64,000 nt of DNA from Acidobacteriota bacterium (GCA_012729555.1 JAAYCX010000090.1:1-64000), one strand, 5' to 3'; shown: positions 1 through 8,986, counted from the first letter of the stretch. Made by a program: numbers and translations. Notes: generated from the sequence alone by a model not told the origin.

Positions 1-2704
1 TCACCGAGTAGCCGCCGCGCAGCGTCGTCTTCCCTTTTCCGAACCAGGGGAGCTGCCACGCGAAGCCGACGTGAGGGGCGAAGTTGTTCTGGTCCTTGTT
101 CCACGGGCTGATGTCCGGGTTCGGGGAATTCGGGCCCACGAACTGGTAGGCCGTCAGGTCGCCCTCCTGCTGCGCAGCCGGGTCGGCCGGCATCCAGGTG
201 CTGAAGTCGCCGCCGGAGATGCCCCACAGGCTGGAACTGCCGCCCGCGAGTGCCGCCGTCATTCCGCTGTTTTCCCACGGAATCCCGTAGTACTCGTAGC
301 GGAAACCCAGGTTCAGGGTCAGGCTGTTGTTGACCTTCCAGTCGTCCTTGAAGAAGAAGCTGAACTCCCGGTTGCGCAGATCCACAATCTGGTTCAGTTC
401 CCCCTGGCTCGGGTCGTTCCACGTCAGATCCTCAGCCGAGTTGGCGTAGAAGTACTGGCGGATGTTGCCCACCGAGCCGGCGAAATAGGTCAGCAGGGCG
501 TAGGCGTTGGGATAGCTCCCGGTAACGGAAGAATCGTCCAATCCGGCCATGCCTTCCCAGGAGCCTTCCGCTAGGCTGGAAAAGGTTCCGGGCTCATAGG
601 CCGAGGTGTTGATCGTGCCACCCCTGACCGAGGGGAAGGTATTGGCGGAATTGACAAAACCGCCGGCGCCGTTGTTTTCCTGCCACGACTTCGCCTGGCG
701 GTACTCGAACCCGCCCTTCAGGGAGTGGGCCCCCCGCATCCAGGTGAGGGTGTCGGAGAACGACCAGCGCGGGTCCACGCCGCCCCAGGTGGTGGGGAGG
801 TTGCCGCGGCTGCCGTACGGATGGCTCGAGCTGGACTGGAAGAACCAGTTCATCGTATCCGTGGCGAACTCCATCGAGCCGCTGCCGGCGCCGATGACGA
901 GCGGGTATCCCGTGTAGTTCGGGAAGTTCTCCGCCGTGGTCGGCATGAGGTAATCGAGGATCTCCCTCATCTTGTCGCCGTTCTTCGGATTGGTCAGAGC
1001 CTCGCGCGTGTGGGTGCGCGTGCGCGAGAGCCCGAAGCGGAACTCGTTGAGGAGCGTCGGCCGCAGGGTCGACGTCAGCGAGATGGTGAAGCTCTGCGGG
1101 TTGCGGTCCACGGCGCCGCCGTAGCCGTTCGGCCAGGTCGCATAGGCGTCCTCGCCGTAGTCGCTTTCGTAGGTGTACGTCCCGCTCGCGCGGTGCGCGT
1201 TGTTGATGTTGTGGTCGATCTTCATCGTGATCGACTTGCGCTCGTTGTCCTCGCCCGAGCCGAACACCGTGTCGCTGCCGTGCAGCACGCGCGTCCACTT
1301 GTGCGAGGCCACGTTGAAGCCGTCGCCGGTGTCGAACGCGTTCGCCCGCGGCATCATGTCCGTGAAGCGCTCGATGTAGCCGCTCGCGTCGTACCCGTTG
1401 CGGTACTGGTCCCACGCCGTGTCGGGCACAACGCCGGTGTTGGTCGCGGAGAAGTTGAACTGCGAGCAGTTGAGCGGATCGGCCGCGATCTGCGCCCGCG
1501 CCTCGTTCGTCAGCTGCCCGAACACGCTCTCGTACCTCAGCTCGGAGGTGACCGTCTCATCCTTCAGGTCCCCCCCCGTGTAGGTGTAGTCGTAGATGGG
1601 GGTGCCGTCGGCGTTGACCACGTTGCGCGTGGGCGTCGTCCCGTATTCCTGGACGAACAGCTCCGGGTTGTTGGCGGTGTTCACCCAGCCATCCAGGTAG
1701 CGGAAGATCCCCTTGCGCGCGCAGTCGGTCAGCACGCGCGGGTTCGCAACCGCCTTGGAGCGGACGATCTGCTGGTCCCAGGTCGCGAAGAAGAAGGTCC
1801 TGTTCTTGATGATCGGGCCGCTGGCGCTGAGGGTGTAATTGTTGAGGTTGCGCCAGTCGGTCGATTCGCCGTTACGCTTCTTGTACCACTCCACGGCGTC
1901 CAGGGCGGTGTTCTGGATGTTCCAGACCCCCGACCCGTGAAACGCGTTGGCGCCCGACTTGGTCAGGATCTGCACCTGTCCCGCGCCGCGCCCCATCTCC
2001 GCGTCCACCGGGGAGAGCACCATCTTGAACTCGCCCACCATTTCCTGGTTGATGCGGATGGGCGACACGATGCCGGAATTGTAGCGGACTTCATTCACCG
2101 TGATCCCGTCACGCTGAATGTTGATGTTCCCGGCGGCTACGCCGGCGAACGTCTGGGTGTTGTTCTGAAAGATGGGGTCTTCGGCCTTGACCACGCCGCC
2201 CATCACGTTGATGAGGTCCATCACGTCATTCGAGGCCAGAGGCAGCTCGGTGACCGATTCCTGCTGGAGCACGGTCCCGGTGGAGGACCCCGATTCCAGC
2301 ATCAAGTTCTCGGCGCTGGTGAAGACCTCGACTTCCGTCTCCACCCCCGCCACTACCAATTCGAAGTTCAACCGGACCTGTGAACCCAGTCCCAGTTTGA
2401 CATCCGTCTTGTTGGCTGTCTGAAAACCGTTCATTTCCGCAACCACCTGGTAAACACCAGGCTGTAGGCTGGGGAAATTGTAGATGCCCGCGTTGTTGGC
2501 CACCGTCTTCGATACCACGCCGGTCTGGGTGTTGGTTGCCGTGATATTGGCACCCGGTAGCACCGCCTGCGAGGTGTCCATGACCGTCCCGCCGATGGTG
2601 CTGGCGGATTGTCCGAACGCCTGCGCGACCAGCAGCAGGGGCAGCAGCGCAATCGCGAGGATCGCTTTCCTCATGCTGTTTCTACTGGAGATTCGTAGTG
2701 TCAC
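1..2704 (-). CDS. Oar-like TonB-dependent outer-membrane receptor, 5' part
   Basis: The minus frame is open from about 2704 to the left edge, so about 900 residues are visible and the C-terminus lies outside. A Sec signal peptide (LAIALLPLLLVAQAFGQ) is followed by a carboxypeptidase-regulatory beta-sandwich (GGTVMDTSQAVLPGANITAT), a plug-like region (TVNEVRYNSGIVSPIRINQE) and long barrel-like sequence with FRYEYYGIPW and FAPHVGFAWQLPWFGKG. This is the pattern of the Oar/TonB receptors expanded in Acidobacteriota, which take up large ligands such as glycans or peptides across the outer membrane; the ligand here is unknown. I chose the GTG at 2704 because AAGGAG lies 12 nt upstream (2717-2722); an in-frame ATG at 2674 would give a shorter signal peptide. 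Confidence 0.9.
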   Translation of the reverse strand, partial: MTLRISSRNSMRKAILAIALLPLLLVAQAFGQSASTIGGTVMDTSQAVLPGANITATNTQTGVVSKTVANNAGIYNFPSLQPGVYQVVAEMNGFQTANKTDVKLGLGSQVRLNFELVVAGVETEVEVFTSAENLMLESGSSTGTVLQQESVTELPLASNDVMDLINVMGGVVKAEDPIFQNNTQTFAGVAAGNINIQRDGITVNEVRYNSGIVSPIRINQEMVGEFKMVLSPVDAEMGRGAGQVQILTKSGANAFHGSGVWNIQNTALDAVEWYKKRNGESTDWRNLNNYTLSASGPIIKNRTFFFATWDQQIVRSKAVANPRVLTDCARKGIFRYLDGWVNTANNPELFVQEYGTTPTRNVVNADGTPIYDYTYTGGDLKDETVTSELRYESVFGQLTNEARAQIAADPLNCSQFNFSATNTGVVPDTAWDQYRNGYDASGYIERFTDMMPRANAFDTGDGFNVASHKWTRVLHGSDTVFGSGEDNERKSITMKIDHNINNAHRASGTYTYESDYGEDAYATWPNGYGGAVDRNPQSFTISLTSTLRPTLLNEFRFGLSRTRTHTREALTNPKNGDKMREILDYLMPTTAENFPNYTGYPLVIGAGSGSMEFATDTMNWFFQSSSSHPYGSRGNLPTTWGGVDPRWSFSDTLTWMRGAHSLKGGFEYRQAKSWQENNGAGGFVNSANTFPSVRGGTINTSAYEPGTFSSLAEGSWEGMAGLDDSSVTGSYPNAYALLTYFAGSVGNIRQYFYANSAEDLTWNDPSQGELNQIVDLRNREFSFFFKDDWKVNNSLTLNLGFRYEYYGIPWENSGMTAALAGGSSSLWGISGGDFSTWMPADPAAQQEGDLTAYQFVGPNSPNPDISPWNKDQNNFAPHVGFAWQLPWFGKGKTTLRGGYSV

Positions 2705-3135
2705 TTCGTAAAACAACTCCTTAGACTTGCACTCCGGCCAGGGCAGGAGGTGGGTTAGCAAAACAATGCTCTTGCGGCCCTTCTTCCCCAAAAGCATTTT
2801 CCGTGCAGAAAAAACTCTTCATGCAGAAAAACTTTTCAAGCAGAAAAACCTTTCAAGCAGAAAAAGCTTTTAAAGCAGCAACCAACCTTTTTAAAAAGTC
2901 AGTCGGCCTATCCTATCCCGGATTTCAGGGGTGTCAAGAAAATTATGTGCCCGTCGCTGAAACCGTCTTTCATGAATCCGCCGCGGCGGCCGCGCCGCAA
3001 ACCGATTCAATACTATTAATTAACTCGTACCATCCCGGGCGCCATCGCTTCGCCGACTCCGGATTCCACCCCCTCCTCCAACCCCGATGCCTATCCCATT
3101 GTAATATCTATCGACTAATTCACCAGGAGGAGCGC
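2705..3135. other. Divergent intergenic region, Oar receptor / SGNH-TPR gene
   Basis: About 430 bases lie between two divergent genes. The region is much more AT-rich than its surroundings, which fits regulatory sequence. It holds a short tandem repeat (2805-2878), a TTAATTAA-containing patch near 3015-3025 and the GGAGG ribosome site of the gene at 3136. The frame of that gene stays open upstream to about 2803, but this stretch is low-complexity repeat sequence without a ribosome site and is not annotated as coding. I could not place a convincing -35/-10 pair. Confidence 0.6.
2805..2878. repeat. Short tandem repeat, four copies of 17-18 nt
   Basis: The unit GCAGAAAAACTTTTCAA occurs four times with small changes. 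The GCAG starts lie at 2805, 2823, 2840 and 2857, and a fifth partial copy begins at 2875. The A-tracts recur every 17-18 nt rather than the 10-11 nt that would give in-phase bending. The repeat lies between two divergent promoters. It could be a multi-site binding region or simple slippage; the sequence alone does not decide. Confidence 0.8.
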
Positions 3136-5505
3136 ATGCCGAGCCGTCATTCCCGGGGTACTCGACGGGCCTCGCCACCGGGCCCGCCGGGGGCGGCCGG
3201 GGCCCGTCTGCGGTATCCCCGCACCCTGGCCGCGGCGGCCGGGATCCTGATGTCGGCCCTCCTCCTGCTCCTGTTGGAGGGGGGGCTGCGCCTGGGCGGC
3301 TTCGGGCATCCCGCGGGATTCTATATCCCTTCCCCCGGTCCCGCCGCCTGGGAGACCAACCCCCGCTTCGGTTGGCGCTTCTTCCCCCCTTCCCTGGCCC
3401 GGAGCCCGGTGCCGGGCTACCTCGATGAAAAGCCCCCGGGAACCCTCCGGATTTTCCTGCTCGGCGAATCGGCCGCCCAGGGGGTCCCGAACCCCGAATT
3501 CGGCTTCGGGCGCCTGTTGCGCCTGATGCTGGCCCGCCGCCACCCGGGGCGGGCGTTCGAGGTCGTCAACACGGCCATGACCGCGATCAACTCCCACGCG
3601 GTGCGCGAAATCGCCCGCGACTGCGCCTCCCTTGCCCCCGACGCCTTCCTCGTCTATATGGGAAACAACGAAATCGTGGGCCCCTACGGGCCGGGAACCG
3701 TGTTCCAGGGGTGGAGCCCCAGCCTCCCCCTGATCCGGGCCAACCTGGGGGTGAAATCGACCCGGACCGGGCAGCTGCTGGGCCGGCTGCCCGAACTGCT
3801 GCGCCCCGATCGGGCTCCTTCCCGCTGGCAGGGGATGGAGATGTTCCTCGGCAACCGGGTGGCGGCCGATGACCCCCGGTTGCCGAAGGTTTACGACAAC
3901 TTCCGCCGCAACCTGGAGGACATCATCCGCGCCGGGCGAGGATCGGGGGCGGCCGTCATCGTCTCCACCGTCGCTGTCAACCTGCGCGACTGCGCCCCGT
4001 TCGCCTCGGAGCACGGCCGGGATCTCCCCGCCGCCGCCCTGGCCCGGTGGGAAGAGGCCTTCCGCCGGGGGAAGGGCCTGGAAGCCCGGGGCCGCCCGGA
4101 GGAGGCGCTCGAGGCCTACGAAGCGGCGGCCCGGATCGACGCTCAGCACGCGGAACTGCAGTTTCGCATCGCCCGCCGCCGGATGGAGAGCGGGGAAACC
4201 GGAAAGGCGCGGGAGCATTTCGGCAGGGCGCGCGACCTGGACACCCTGCGCTTCCGCGCCGACGGCGCGATCAACGAAATCCTGCGCGATGCGGTCGCAT
4301 CCCCGGAATATTCCGGGGTCTACGGAGTCGATGCCGAACTCGCCTTCTCCGAGGCGGGCGGACCCGCCGGCGGCGTCCCGGGGGCGGACCTGTTCTACGA
4401 GCATGTCCATTTGAATTTCGAGGGCAATTACCTCCTGGCCCGCCTCTTCCTCGACCGGCTGGAGCGCGCCCTCCCCGGGCTCGGGGCCCGCGGGGATTCC
4501 ATCCCGGTTCCCGGTCCGGAGGAGTGCGCCCGGCTGCTGGCGCTGACGCCCTGGGACCGGGCCCAGGCCGCCGCCACGATGGTGGGCGCCATGTCCCGCC
4601 CCCCGTTCACCTATCAGGCGGACAACGACTCCCGGGTCGCCGCCCTCCGCGAGGAGCAGCGCCGCCTGGTCGAACGGGCGAAGGAGCCCGGGGCTTTCGA
4701 AGAGGCGCGCGCGACCTACGAGGCCGCGCTCGAGTTTTCCCCGGAAGACCCGGTCCTCTACCGCCGCTTCGGCCGGTTCCTCCTGGATGCGGGGGAGCCG
4801 GAAGCCGCCATCGGCCATTTCACCGCCGCGCTGGAACGGTATCCCGGCGAGCCGTCGCTCTACGCCGATTTCGGGGATGCCGAGCAGAAGAGGGGGCGCG
4901 CCGAAGCCGCCGAAGCCCGTTACCGCCGGGCCCTGGAGATGGACCCCGACCTCGGGCGCGCCCGCTCGGGCCTGGCTCTCTCCCTGGCCACCACCGGGAG
5001 GATCGAGGAGGCGATCGCCGAGTACCGCGCGGTACTGCAGTCCGATCCCGGGTTCACCACCGCGCGCGTCAACTTCGCGGGGCTGCTGGCCCGCCTGGGA
5101 CGCCTCGACGAGGCGATCGCCGAGTACCGGAAGGCGGCCGAGGCCGATCCCGGCGGCTCGCTGGCCCGCTACGGACTCGGGATGGCGCTGGCCAATCGCG
5201 GGCTGATCCCGGAGGCGATCGCGGCCTACCGGGAAGCGGCCCGGATCGACCCCTCCTTTTCGGCCGCCCACGTCAACCTGGGGAACCTCCTGGCGGGGAG
5301 CGGGCAACCCGGGGAGGCCCTGGCCCATTTCCGGAGGGCCCTGGAGATCGATGCGCGGGATCCGCTGGCCCTCTACGGCGCCGCCAGGGCGCTCGCGGCG
5401 CTGGGTCGCGGCGCGGAAGCCGCCGCCAGCCTCCGCCGCGCCCTGGAGATCCGGCCCGATTTCGCGGAAGCCCGCCGGGCGCTGCAGTCCCTGGCCGGCG
5501 ACTAG
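3136..5505 (+). CDS. Membrane-anchored SGNH-hydrolase-like protein with TPR repeats
   Basis: 789 residues. One N-terminal membrane segment (about 32-50) follows a basic start, so the rest is probably outside the cytoplasm. An SGNH-type fold is suggested by block I LLGESAAQG (Ser near 112), YMGNNEI near 176 as the oxyanion Gly/Asn blocks, and DLFYEHVHLNFEGN near 418-431 as the Asp-His block. A TPR pair (about 300-365) is inserted between these blocks, and roughly seven more TPRs run from about 500 to the end. ATG 3136 is preceded by GGAGG with a 5-nt spacer. The gene converges on the DUF5989/SxtJ/carbamoyltransferase operon with a 16-bp gap. SGNH proteins act as esterases or O-acyl transferases on glycans; the substrate here is unknown. 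Confidence 0.8.
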   Translation: MPSRHSRGTRRASPPGPPGAAGARLRYPRTLAAAAGILMSALLLLLLEGGLRLGGFGHPAGFYIPSPGPAAWETNPRFGWRFFPPSLARSPVPGYLDEKPPGTLRIFLLGESAAQGVPNPEFGFGRLLRLMLARRHPGRAFEVVNTAMTAINSHAVREIARDCASLAPDAFLVYMGNNEIVGPYGPGTVFQGWSPSLPLIRANLGVKSTRTGQLLGRLPELLRPDRAPSRWQGMEMFLGNRVAADDPRLPKVYDNFRRNLEDIIRAGRGSGAAVIVSTVAVNLRDCAPFASEHGRDLPAAALARWEEAFRRGKGLEARGRPEEALEAYEAAARIDAQHAELQFRIARRRMESGETGKAREHFGRARDLDTLRFRADGAINEILRDAVASPEYSGVYGVDAELAFSEAGGPAGGVPGADLFYEHVHLNFEGNYLLARLFLDRLERALPGLGARGDSIPVPGPEECARLLALTPWDRAQAAATMVGAMSRPPFTYQADNDSRVAALREEQRRLVERAKEPGAFEEARATYEAALEFSPEDPVLYRRFGRFLLDAGEPEAAIGHFTAALERYPGEPSLYADFGDAEQKRGRAEAAEARYRRALEMDPDLGRARSGLALSLATTGRIEEAIAEYRAVLQSDPGFTTARVNFAGLLARLGRLDEAIAEYRKAAEADPGGSLARYGLGMALANRGLIPEAIAAYREAARIDPSFSAAHVNLGNLLAGSGQPGEALAHFRRALEIDARDPLALYGAARALAALGRGAEAAASLRRALEIRPDFAEARRALQSLAGD

Positions 5506-5521
5506 AGCCGCCGCCCGGAGC

Positions 5522-5746
5522 TCAGAAAAGGGTGTAGATGAAGGGGGCCGCCCCGGTGCCGCCGAGGAAGGCGATCAGCGTGAGCGCCAGCAGCACGATG
5601 ATGATGGGCGTGAGCCACCATTTCTTGCTGTGAAGCAGGAACAGGAAGAGTTCCTTAACCACCCCTCCCGGTTTCCGTTCCGCCTGCCTCCTGAAAGCGT
5701 CCGCGCGCTCCCCGCGCCCTCCGGGATAGGATTCTTTCCGTTTCAT
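5522..5746 (-). CDS. DUF5989 family small membrane protein (SxtK-like)
   Basis: 74 residues with a single membrane segment and the typical family ending: KKWWLTPIIIVLLAL followed by APFIYTLF at the C-terminus. The Lys/Trp patch before the membrane segment and the terminal FIYTLF identify the family. It is the last gene of the four-gene minus operon, 10 bp after the SxtJ-like gene. In cyanobacterial saxitoxin clusters, genes of this type (sxtK) sit beside sxtJ and the carbamoyltransferase sxtI, so the association is more widespread than that pathway. The biochemical role is unknown. The start at 5746 has GAGGGGG upstream; the polar N-terminal 30 residues are less conserved-looking and the true start could be later. 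Confidence 0.75.
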   Translation of the reverse strand: MKRKESYPGGRGERADAFRRQAERKPGGVVKELFLFLLHSKKWWLTPIIIVLLALTLIAFLGGTGAAPFIYTLF

Positions 5747-5756
5747 CGCCGCCCCC

Positions 5757-6164
5757 TCAATATTGATGGAAGTACCGGGCCGGGTCGTGTTCCGGCTCCC
5801 GGGGCTCCCAGTAGCTGGTCGCCGAAGACTCCAGCCGCCGCTTCATCGGGTCATGCCCCGCCAGGCGCAGAATCAGCCCCACCGGCGTGACGACGCCGTA
5901 GTAGGCCGCCGCCAGCGTCAGAAACGACACCGCCGCCCCGACGGGACGGGTGACGGCCGAGGTGAGGATGTAGGCCTTCAGCAGGACCTTCCGCCACAGG
6001 CAGCCGGCGGCCGGGACCAGAACGGCGACGGTGAGCAGCGCCGCGGCCGGGACCGAAACGCCCCCGGTGACCGCAGCCCGGGCGCCCCAGAAACCGAAGC
6101 AGAGGAGCCAGCACACCCCGAAAACCGCCAGCTGCCGCCCCGAGGGATTCTTGTCGATCTGCAT
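5757..6164 (-). CDS. SxtJ-like membrane protein
   Basis: 135 residues with about three to four hydrophobic segments (LAVFGVCWLLCFGFWG, AALLTVAVLVPAAGCL, AAVSFLTLAAAYYGVV) and the ending SYWEPREPEHDPARYFHQY, a tail I recognise from SxtJ-family proteins (YW followed by a charged stretch and a final aromatic FxxQ). It lies 12 bp after the carbamoyltransferase gene and 10 bp before the DUF5989 gene, so the three are almost certainly co-transcribed. SxtJ is named from the saxitoxin cluster but has no established activity. A membrane partner role for the carbamoyltransferase is inference from context only. Confidence 0.75.
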   Translation of the reverse strand: MQIDKNPSGRQLAVFGVCWLLCFGFWGARAAVTGGVSVPAAALLTVAVLVPAAGCLWRKVLLKAYILTSAVTRPVGAAVSFLTLAAAYYGVVTPVGLILRLAGHDPMKRRLESSATSYWEPREPEHDPARYFHQY

Positions 6165-6176
6165 CAGGCCACCCCG

Positions 6177-8003
6177 TCAGTCCGGAGGGAATTCTCCGGC
6201 GTAGCTCCCGGCGGGACCCTCCCGCCCTCGCGCCTGCTCCTCCTTGAACAGGACGAAACGCTCCATCACCAGCACGTCCATGTCCGTGGCCATGAAGCAC
6301 CGGAAGGCTTCCTCGGGGCGGCAGACGATCGGCTCCCCCCGGACGTTGAAGCTGGTGTTGATCATGACGGGACAACCGGTTTTCGCCGCGAACGCCGTGA
6401 GCAGCCGGAAGAGGCGCGGGTGCCTTTCGGGGTCGACCGTCTGGATCCGCGCGGAGCCGTCGACGTGGGTCACCGCCGGAATTTCGCTTCGGATCGCCTT
6501 CAGTTTCTCCAGTCCGCGGAGCCCTCCCGGCGGCGGTTTCCGTTTGGACTCCGCCACCGGGGCGACCACGAGCATATACGGGCTTTCCTCCCCGGGCCCC
6601 CATTGGAAGAACTCCCCCGCCCGGTCGCGGAGCACGATCGGGGCGAAGGGGCGGAAAGATTCCCGGAACTTGATCTTCCGGTTGATGAGCGACTGCATTT
6701 CCGGGTCGCGGGCGTCGCCGAGGATGCTTCGCCCCCCCAGCGCCCGCGGACCGAACTCCATTCTCCCCTGGAACCAGCCCACTACCTTCCCGGCCGCGAT
6801 CAGGTCGGCCACGGCATCGATGAGATCCTTTTCACCATAATAATGATACCGGCACCCGGAGCTCTCGAGAAACCCGCGGATCCGGTCTTCGGAGAACGCC
6901 GGGCCCAGGAAGGCCCCCCGCTCGGAATCGTCCGCCCCCGGGATGCGGGGGTTGTCCAGCAGCTGGTGCCAGACGAAGAGCGCCGCCCCCAGCGCCCCGC
7001 CGGCGTCGCCGGCGGCAGGCTGGATCCAGACCCTTTCGAACGGGCCCTCGCGCACGATCCTCCCGTTCCCCACGCAGTTGAGCGCCACCCCCCCCGCCAG
7101 GCAGAGATTTTTCATCCCGGTCAGCCGGTGCAGGTGGCGGGCCGAGCGGAGCATCACCTCCTCGGTGACCTGTTGAATGGAGGCGGCCAGGTCCATTTCG
7201 CGCTGCGTCAGCGCCGCTTCCGGCCGGCGAGGGGGCCCTTCGAAAAGGCGGTCGAACCGGGGCGACGTCATCACCAAACCCTGGCAGTAGCGGAAATAGG
7301 CCATGTCCATGCGAAAGGAGCCGTCCGGCTTCAGGTCGAGCAGGTGACGCAGGATCCGGTCGGCATAGACCGGTTCCCCGTAGGGGGCCAGCCCCATCAG
7401 CTTGTATTCCCCGGAGTTGACCCTGAATCCGCAAAAGTAGGTGAAGGCCGAGTAGAGCAGGCCCAGGGAATGAGGGAAACGCAGCTCCGAAAAAAGCTCG
7501 ATCCGGTTGGCTCGGCCGCGGCCGAGGCTTGCCGTCGCCCATTCCCCCACCCCGTCCAGCGTCAGGAGGGCGGCCTCCTCGAACGGTGAGGGGAAAAAGG
7601 CGCTGGCCGCGTGCGCTTCGTGATGCTGGGCGAAGACGCACCTGCGCCGGTATCCCCCCCCCAGGCCCTTGCGGATTTCGCGGGGCAGGTGGAGTTTCCG
7701 GGCCAGCCACAGCGGCATGGCGCGGCGGAAGGAGCCGAAACCGGCCGGAGCGAAGGCCAGGTAGGTCTCCAGGAGCCTCTCGAATTTCAGGAGCGGTTTG
7801 TCGTAAAAGGCGACGTAGTCCAGTCCCCCCGCACCCAGTCCGGCCTCCCGGAGGCAGTAATCGACCGCGTGGACCGGAAAGCCGTCGTCGTGCTTGACGC
7901 GCGTGAACCGCTCCTCCTGGGCCGCGGCCACGATCCGTCCATCCACGACCAGCGCCGCCGCCGAATCGTGATAAAACGCCGAAATCCCCAGAATCGCGGT
8001 CAT
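6177..8003 (-). CDS. NodU/CmcH/SxtI-type O-carbamoyltransferase
   Basis: 608 residues, the usual length. The family transfers the carbamoyl group of carbamoyl phosphate, through carbamoyl-AMP, to a hydroxyl of a sugar or natural product. N-terminal Kae1-like domain: ILGISAFYHDSAAALVVDG at the start, FAQHHEAHAASAFF (metal-binding histidines near 140), LTLDGVGEWATAS and LAGGVALNCVGNGRI. C-terminal YrdC-like domain: WFQGRMEFGPRALGGRSIL, INRKIKFRESFRPFAP and MINTSFNVRGEPIV. It overlaps the upstream methyltransferase gene by 4 nt (ATGA), implying translational coupling. No polyketide or other natural-product gene is near, so the acceptor is more likely a glycan or lipid; that is inference. Confidence 0.92.
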   Translation of the reverse strand: MTAILGISAFYHDSAAALVVDGRIVAAAQEERFTRVKHDDGFPVHAVDYCLREAGLGAGGLDYVAFYDKPLLKFERLLETYLAFAPAGFGSFRRAMPLWLARKLHLPREIRKGLGGGYRRRCVFAQHHEAHAASAFFPSPFEEAALLTLDGVGEWATASLGRGRANRIELFSELRFPHSLGLLYSAFTYFCGFRVNSGEYKLMGLAPYGEPVYADRILRHLLDLKPDGSFRMDMAYFRYCQGLVMTSPRFDRLFEGPPRRPEAALTQREMDLAASIQQVTEEVMLRSARHLHRLTGMKNLCLAGGVALNCVGNGRIVREGPFERVWIQPAAGDAGGALGAALFVWHQLLDNPRIPGADDSERGAFLGPAFSEDRIRGFLESSGCRYHYYGEKDLIDAVADLIAAGKVVGWFQGRMEFGPRALGGRSILGDARDPEMQSLINRKIKFRESFRPFAPIVLRDRAGEFFQWGPGEESPYMLVVAPVAESKRKPPPGGLRGLEKLKAIRSEIPAVTHVDGSARIQTVDPERHPRLFRLLTAFAAKTGCPVMINTSFNVRGEPIVCRPEEAFRCFMATDMDVLVMERFVLFKEEQARGREGPAGSYAGEFPPD

Positions 8004-8986
8004 TCCCCGGGGCCCTCCTCCGCGCGCAGGATGATTTCAAAATCCAGCCCGAAGGCGCGCAACCCGGGAAGCCGCTTCAGGCGCGCCTGCCTGAAGCGGT
8101 AGGCGTCGTACCCGGGGAGGCGTCCGGGAGCGGCCGGAAGGCGGATCTCGGGCGTCGCGGGGGAAGGCGCCTGCGGCCGGTAGGGGTTCTTCCACCCGGG
8201 CTTCCGGGGATAGAGGCCCAGGGCCCGCAGGCCGCGCCGGATGCCGTAGGTGTGCGTCTCGACAACGGCGAATCCGCAGGCGCGGAACAGGACCCGGAGG
8301 GCGTCCCTGGAGAAAAAGAAGAGATGCCCGTCCTTGCTCCGGGGGGGAAGGCCCTCCCTGCAGTGGTACCTGACGAGACCGGCGCTGTCCACCGGGCCGT
8401 TGGGGACCGAGAGGTACAGGGTTCCCCCCGGCTTCAGGATCCGCCGGCATTCCCCCAGCAGGCCCCGGGGATCGCGCACGTGCTCCAGGACGTTGCTGAC
8501 GTGCACGTAATCGAAGAAACGATCGGGATAGCCGAGGTCCGCAAGCTCCCCGCAGCGGACGTCGAGCCCCAGCCGGTCCCGGGCAAAAGCGGCGGCTTCC
8601 GGGCTGATCTCCGAACCGAACGCCCGCCATCTCCGGTCCTCGGCAACCCCGAGAAGGAAAAAACCGAGGCTGCAGCCGACATCCAGAAAACACCCCCCCA
8701 CTTTCGGGAGCAGAACCCTCCGGAACATCCTCCCTTTCCCCCGCTGCTTGTACCAGTCGCCGCCGTAATAGCGGGGGGCGTAAAACCGGGCAAGCTCCTC
8801 CCCGGTCGGGAGCGGGTCCAGCATGCGCGTACCGCACCCGGAGCAGGCTACCAGGGCATACACCGGCTCCGTCCCGGAAAGCACGACCGGGCAGAGGCTT
8901 GTGCGCGCCTTCGCGCACCCGCAGACCGGGCATGAAACGGGGGGGGGTACAATCTCCTGGCCTGATTGCGCTTTTTCCATATCCAC
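8000..8986 (-). CDS. Class I SAM-dependent methyltransferase with N-terminal zinc ribbon
   Basis: 328 residues. The N-terminus has two Cys pairs (SCPVCG near 19 and CSGCGTRML near 49) forming a zinc-ribbon-like element, as in many sugar and nucleotide-sugar C-methyltransferases. The Rossmann core follows: FLDVGCSLGFFLLG for SAM binding, then VHVSNVLEHVRDPRGLL and LKPGGTLYLSVPN. It is the first gene of the operon with the carbamoyltransferase and overlaps it by 4 nt. Start is GTG 8986, or ATG 8980 two codons later; neither has a strong ribosome site. Role: probably methylates the same sugar or glycan precursor that the next enzyme carbamoylates (inference). Confidence 0.85.
   Translation of the reverse strand: MDMEKAQSGQEIVPPPVSCPVCGCAKARTSLCPVVLSGTEPVYALVACSGCGTRMLDPLPTGEELARFYAPRYYGGDWYKQRGKGRMFRRVLLPKVGGCFLDVGCSLGFFLLGVAEDRRWRAFGSEISPEAAAFARDRLGLDVRCGELADLGYPDRFFDYVHVSNVLEHVRDPRGLLGECRRILKPGGTLYLSVPNGPVDSAGLVRYHCREGLPPRSKDGHLFFFSRDALRVLFRACGFAVVETHTYGIRRGLRALGLYPRKPGWKNPYRPQAPSPATPEIRLPAAPGRLPGYDAYRFRQARLKRLPGLRAFGLDFEIILRAEEGPGE

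Noticed and set aside
725-2383. Plus-strand open frame of 552 codons inside the receptor gene
   Set aside because: The minus strand reads as an uninterrupted TonB-dependent receptor; the plus translation is Arg/Val-rich noise.
2803-3135. Upstream extension of the SGNH/TPR gene by 111 codons
   Set aside because: It starts in a tandem repeat with no ribosome site; GGAGG plus ATG at 3136 and a following membrane segment fit much better.
3115-5328. Long open frame on the minus strand (737 codons) opposite the SGNH/TPR gene
   Set aside because: It is a mirror frame of a GC-rich coding region: no ribosome site, Gly/Arg/Pro-rich translation without domains, while the plus frame shows SGNH and TPR motifs.
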